In this document: piece after piece, positions 4,781 to 6,090 of the stretch | How positions within the stretch are numbered: position 1 is the first letter of the stretch | Layout of the letters: the number at the start of each line of letters is the position of its first letter | NCBI GenBank assembly: GCA_003151215.1 | Contig: PLXB01000018.1 | Location: 1-6,090 of the forward strand | DNA: 6,090 bases | Origin: Ignavibacteriota bacterium | GTDB lineage: Bacteria; Bacteroidota; Kapaibacteriia; Palsa-1295 | Direction: 5' to 3' | Made by a program: the position numbers and the translations under genes | The notes under the pieces: model-generated | What the model was told of the DNA's origin: nothing | Database searches by the model: none | The model's input: only the letters and a program-made list of their open reading frames with translations

Positions 4781-5143
4781 TTAAAGGATAAGTGCTGAAA
4801 ATTGCGATGGATGAACCCACCCTTCTTTCATTCCGTTGGGTGTATTGGCGTTCATCTCTGCGTCCACCTTTACCATGTAAAGCATTCCTGTCATTTCGTC
4901 AATGTCGGTTATTATGACAACTCTCGGAATTACAAACGTCTCATTGCTATCTGTTGAGATGAATTTCAACACCTCTAACCCTAACAATACTTGATATTTT
5001 ACATTGAGACGAATCTTTGGAAGTCTTTCTGGCAATGCCTCAACAAAAGTTTCCCTCACTACTTTTACCTGCCCATGTCTGAAAGAATACCATAAGGCAA
5101 GGATAAGAATACATATTGAAAGAACGCCAGCAAAAATATCCAT
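4781..5143 (-). CDS. Membrane-anchored small protein of unknown function (120 aa)
   Basis: I do not recognise the family. Residues about 4-20 (FAGVLSICILILALWYS) form one hydrophobic segment followed by R-H-x-x-x-K, so by the positive-inside rule the N-terminus faces out and the bulk of the protein faces the cytoplasm. There is no signal-peptidase site I can see. The rest alternates short strand-like stretches (IRLNVKYQVLLGLEVL, ETFVIPRVVIITD, GMLYMVKVDA) and ends in GWVHPSQFSALIL, resembling a small beta-barrel. The ATG is secure: an in-frame TAA lies two codons upstream. It is the first gene after the promoter at 5185-5155. Its last codons CTT TAA border an open +1 frame that runs into the next gene, so a longer frameshifted product is possible. 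Confidence 0.8.
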   Translation of the reverse strand: MDIFAGVLSICILILALWYSFRHGQVKVVRETFVEALPERLPKIRLNVKYQVLLGLEVLKFISTDSNETFVIPRVVIITDIDEMTGMLYMVKVDAEMNANTPNGMKEGWVHPSQFSALIL

Positions 5144-5154
5144 ATTTTACAATA

Positions 5155-5185
5155 CAAAGATATGAAAGAAATCCAGAGAAAGCAA
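5155..5185 (-). promoter_or_regulatory. Bacteroidota-type promoter (TTG, 20-base spacer, TATCTTTG)
   Basis: On the minus strand CTTG has its TTG at 5185-5183, and TATCTTTG lies at 5162-5155, separated by exactly 20 bases. The known primary-sigma consensus in Bacteroidota is TTTG at -33 and TAnnTTTG at -7. It sits in the 76-base gap between the portal gene and the gene starting at 5143. Transcription would begin about 4 to 8 bases before that ATG, giving an almost leaderless message. Other TAnnTTTG matches in the window lie inside genes and lack a correctly spaced TTG, which makes this one stand out. Classical TTGACA/TATAAT elements are not evident. Confidence 0.6.
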
Positions 5186-5200
5186 GAGCTTTTTGAAAAT

Positions 5201-5220
5201 TGTGTATAAATATGTATAAT
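5201..5220 (-). repeat. Tandem 10-base repeat upstream of promoter
   Basis: Reading the minus strand, ATTATACATA is followed at once by TTTATACACA, two 10-base units identical at 8 positions and sharing the core TTATACAnA. The first base belongs to the portal stop codon. The copies are one helical turn apart and end 15 bases upstream of the -33 element, so they could bind a regulator on one DNA face or act as an AT-rich upstream element. A chance AT-rich repeat is also possible. Confidence 0.35.
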
Positions 5221-6090
5221 TAACCAGCTTCCCCAGCTATCTTATCGGGCGTAAGAGCCGTCTGCGTCAAATCGAATATAAATCCATCTTTATCAGAAGG
5301 ATCATAGCCGAGCTCAAGTCGAGCCTCGTTTCTCGTAATAATGCCGCTTCTGAACTGAAAGGTTAGCTGCTTCATCGTAGTATCCCAATTATCATGTAGT
5401 GCTGGAACCTTAGACCTGTCAAATGCTACAAAGTAAGTGACTCCTTTTGCAAATGCGAATTTTTCAAATCTTATACTGTGATTGATAGCAGATTCAAGAG
5501 CATCCCAATTTGGCGAAAGGCAGTCCTCAGCCATCTTTTTCTTGTCTGTTTCCTGATTTGACAAGTGCGCGTTCTCAAGACCTACAAGAAGACCTGTCAT
5601 TGTTATCGGTATTCCGTAAACAGCAGGAATGCGAGACTCAGGAATCTTTGAAATTGCGTCTGCCCCACCCATGTCACGAAGCGACATTCCGAGCTTTTGA
5701 ATAGTAACTCCACCATTAAGAAGCAAAAGCTTTCCTCTATTTACGCCGCTGAAACGTTCTTGCATTCCCTCTGCCTTTGCATACATTTCTTTCATCTGCA
5801 ATTTCACGTCAGCAGGAGCAGATATTGCCATTGACGGCATAAAGCCGTTGAGAATCATAGCAAGCTGTCCCGAGAGAGATTCGTTATCTATATCTATTTC
5901 TTTTGTAAGGGAGAGAAGAGGAGAAATCGCTTTATAAGGTTTCACGAAATCCACACTGTGCCAGCGAAAATGTATAATGTCTTCTGGCGGAATGCCTTCT
6001 GTATATCCTGCGCCATTATTGTATTGATAGTATTCAATCCAACGTTCCTTTGAACTTATAGGCTGAATCTGCGAAGCGTGATAAGGATAG
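5220..6090 (-). CDS. Phage portal protein, HK97-like, 3' part (5' end outside window)
   Basis: The portal forms the dodecameric ring at one capsid vertex through which DNA is packaged and ejected. The visible 289 residues are the C-terminal part and the frame stays open to the right window edge. A GTG at 5954 is internal: reading on upstream gives typical portal sequence, including GIPPEDIIHFRW at about residues 32-43, followed by a KAISPLLSLTKEI stretch and a long helical segment. The central part has the RFSGVNRGKLLLLNGG strand region and IPAVYGIPITMTGLL, like the I-x-x-x-[FY]-G-[IV]-P motif of the family. Near the C-terminus FRSGIITRNEARLELGYDP matches the family motif G-x-[IM]-[ST]-x-NE-x-R. 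Only about 30 residues follow, so the tail is short. Terminase genes would be expected beyond the right edge. The portal family call is firm; the exact subfamily is not assigned. Confidence 0.92.
   Translation of the reverse strand, partial: YPYHASQIQPISSKERWIEYYQYNNGAGYTEGIPPEDIIHFRWHSVDFVKPYKAISPLLSLTKEIDIDNESLSGQLAMILNGFMPSMAISAPADVKLQMKEMYAKAEGMQERFSGVNRGKLLLLNGGVTIQKLGMSLRDMGGADAISKIPESRIPAVYGIPITMTGLLVGLENAHLSNQETDKKKMAEDCLSPNWDALESAINHSIRFEKFAFAKGVTYFVAFDRSKVPALHDNWDTTMKQLTFQFRSGIITRNEARLELGYDPSDKDGFIFDLTQTALTPDKIAGEAG

Noticed and set aside
5179..5192. AAAGC-TCTT-GCTTT hairpin after the portal gene as a terminator
   Set aside because: A five-base stem with two G-C pairs and no T-tract on the minus strand; it also overlaps the -33 element.
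5952..5954. GTG as the start of the portal gene
   Set aside because: The frame is open upstream to the window edge and encodes conserved portal sequence, so this GTG is an internal Val codon.
1..6090. tRNA genes, CRISPR arrays, insertion sequences, integration sites
   Set aside because: No cloverleaf-like sequence, no regularly spaced repeats, no transposase or integrase sequence was seen on either strand.

Overview
The window reads as part of a tailed-phage or prophage genome. All 18 supported genes lie on the minus strand, so transcription runs from the right end to the left. The only genes I recognise from sequence are an HK97-type portal protein at the right edge (cut by the window end) and a proteasome-like Ntn (N-terminal nucleophile) hydrolase in the middle. 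The rest are short, mostly unrecognised proteins of about 60 to 150 residues, packed almost without gaps. There is no RNA gene, CRISPR array, insertion sequence or gene-free stretch over 300 bases.

Host clues point to Bacteroidota. The one substantial intergenic gap, behind the portal gene, holds TATCTTTG, which matches the Bacteroidota -7 consensus TAnnTTTG, with a TTG 20 bases upstream as the -33 element. Most starts have no Shine-Dalgarno sequence and several are preceded by A-rich DNA, as is usual in that phylum. This is inference from one promoter and the start contexts, not from a host gene. The standard code fits throughout: 8 TAA and 9 TGA stops, no TAG.

Layout in transcription order: portal C-terminal part (6090-5220); a short intergenic region with a tandem 10-base repeat and promoter; a membrane-anchored protein (5143-4781) followed by a coiled-coil protein in the +1 frame (4749-4453), possibly joined by frameshifting; four small overlapping genes (4478-3391); a membrane-anchored helical protein (3391-3041); a gap with an AT-rich inverted repeat and an A8 run; a Trp-rich short protein, a very basic protein and the Ntn hydrolase in a 4-base-overlap chain (2983-1879); then seven more small genes to the left edge, the last cut off.

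Twelve of 17 gene junctions overlap and one more is a single base, so the genes are probably translated from shared, translationally coupled messages. The segment sits where many HK97-like phages carry the prohead protease and major capsid genes, yet neither is recognisable here. The most interesting questions are what the Ntn hydrolase cuts and whether it has any part in capsid maturation, which the sequence cannot settle.
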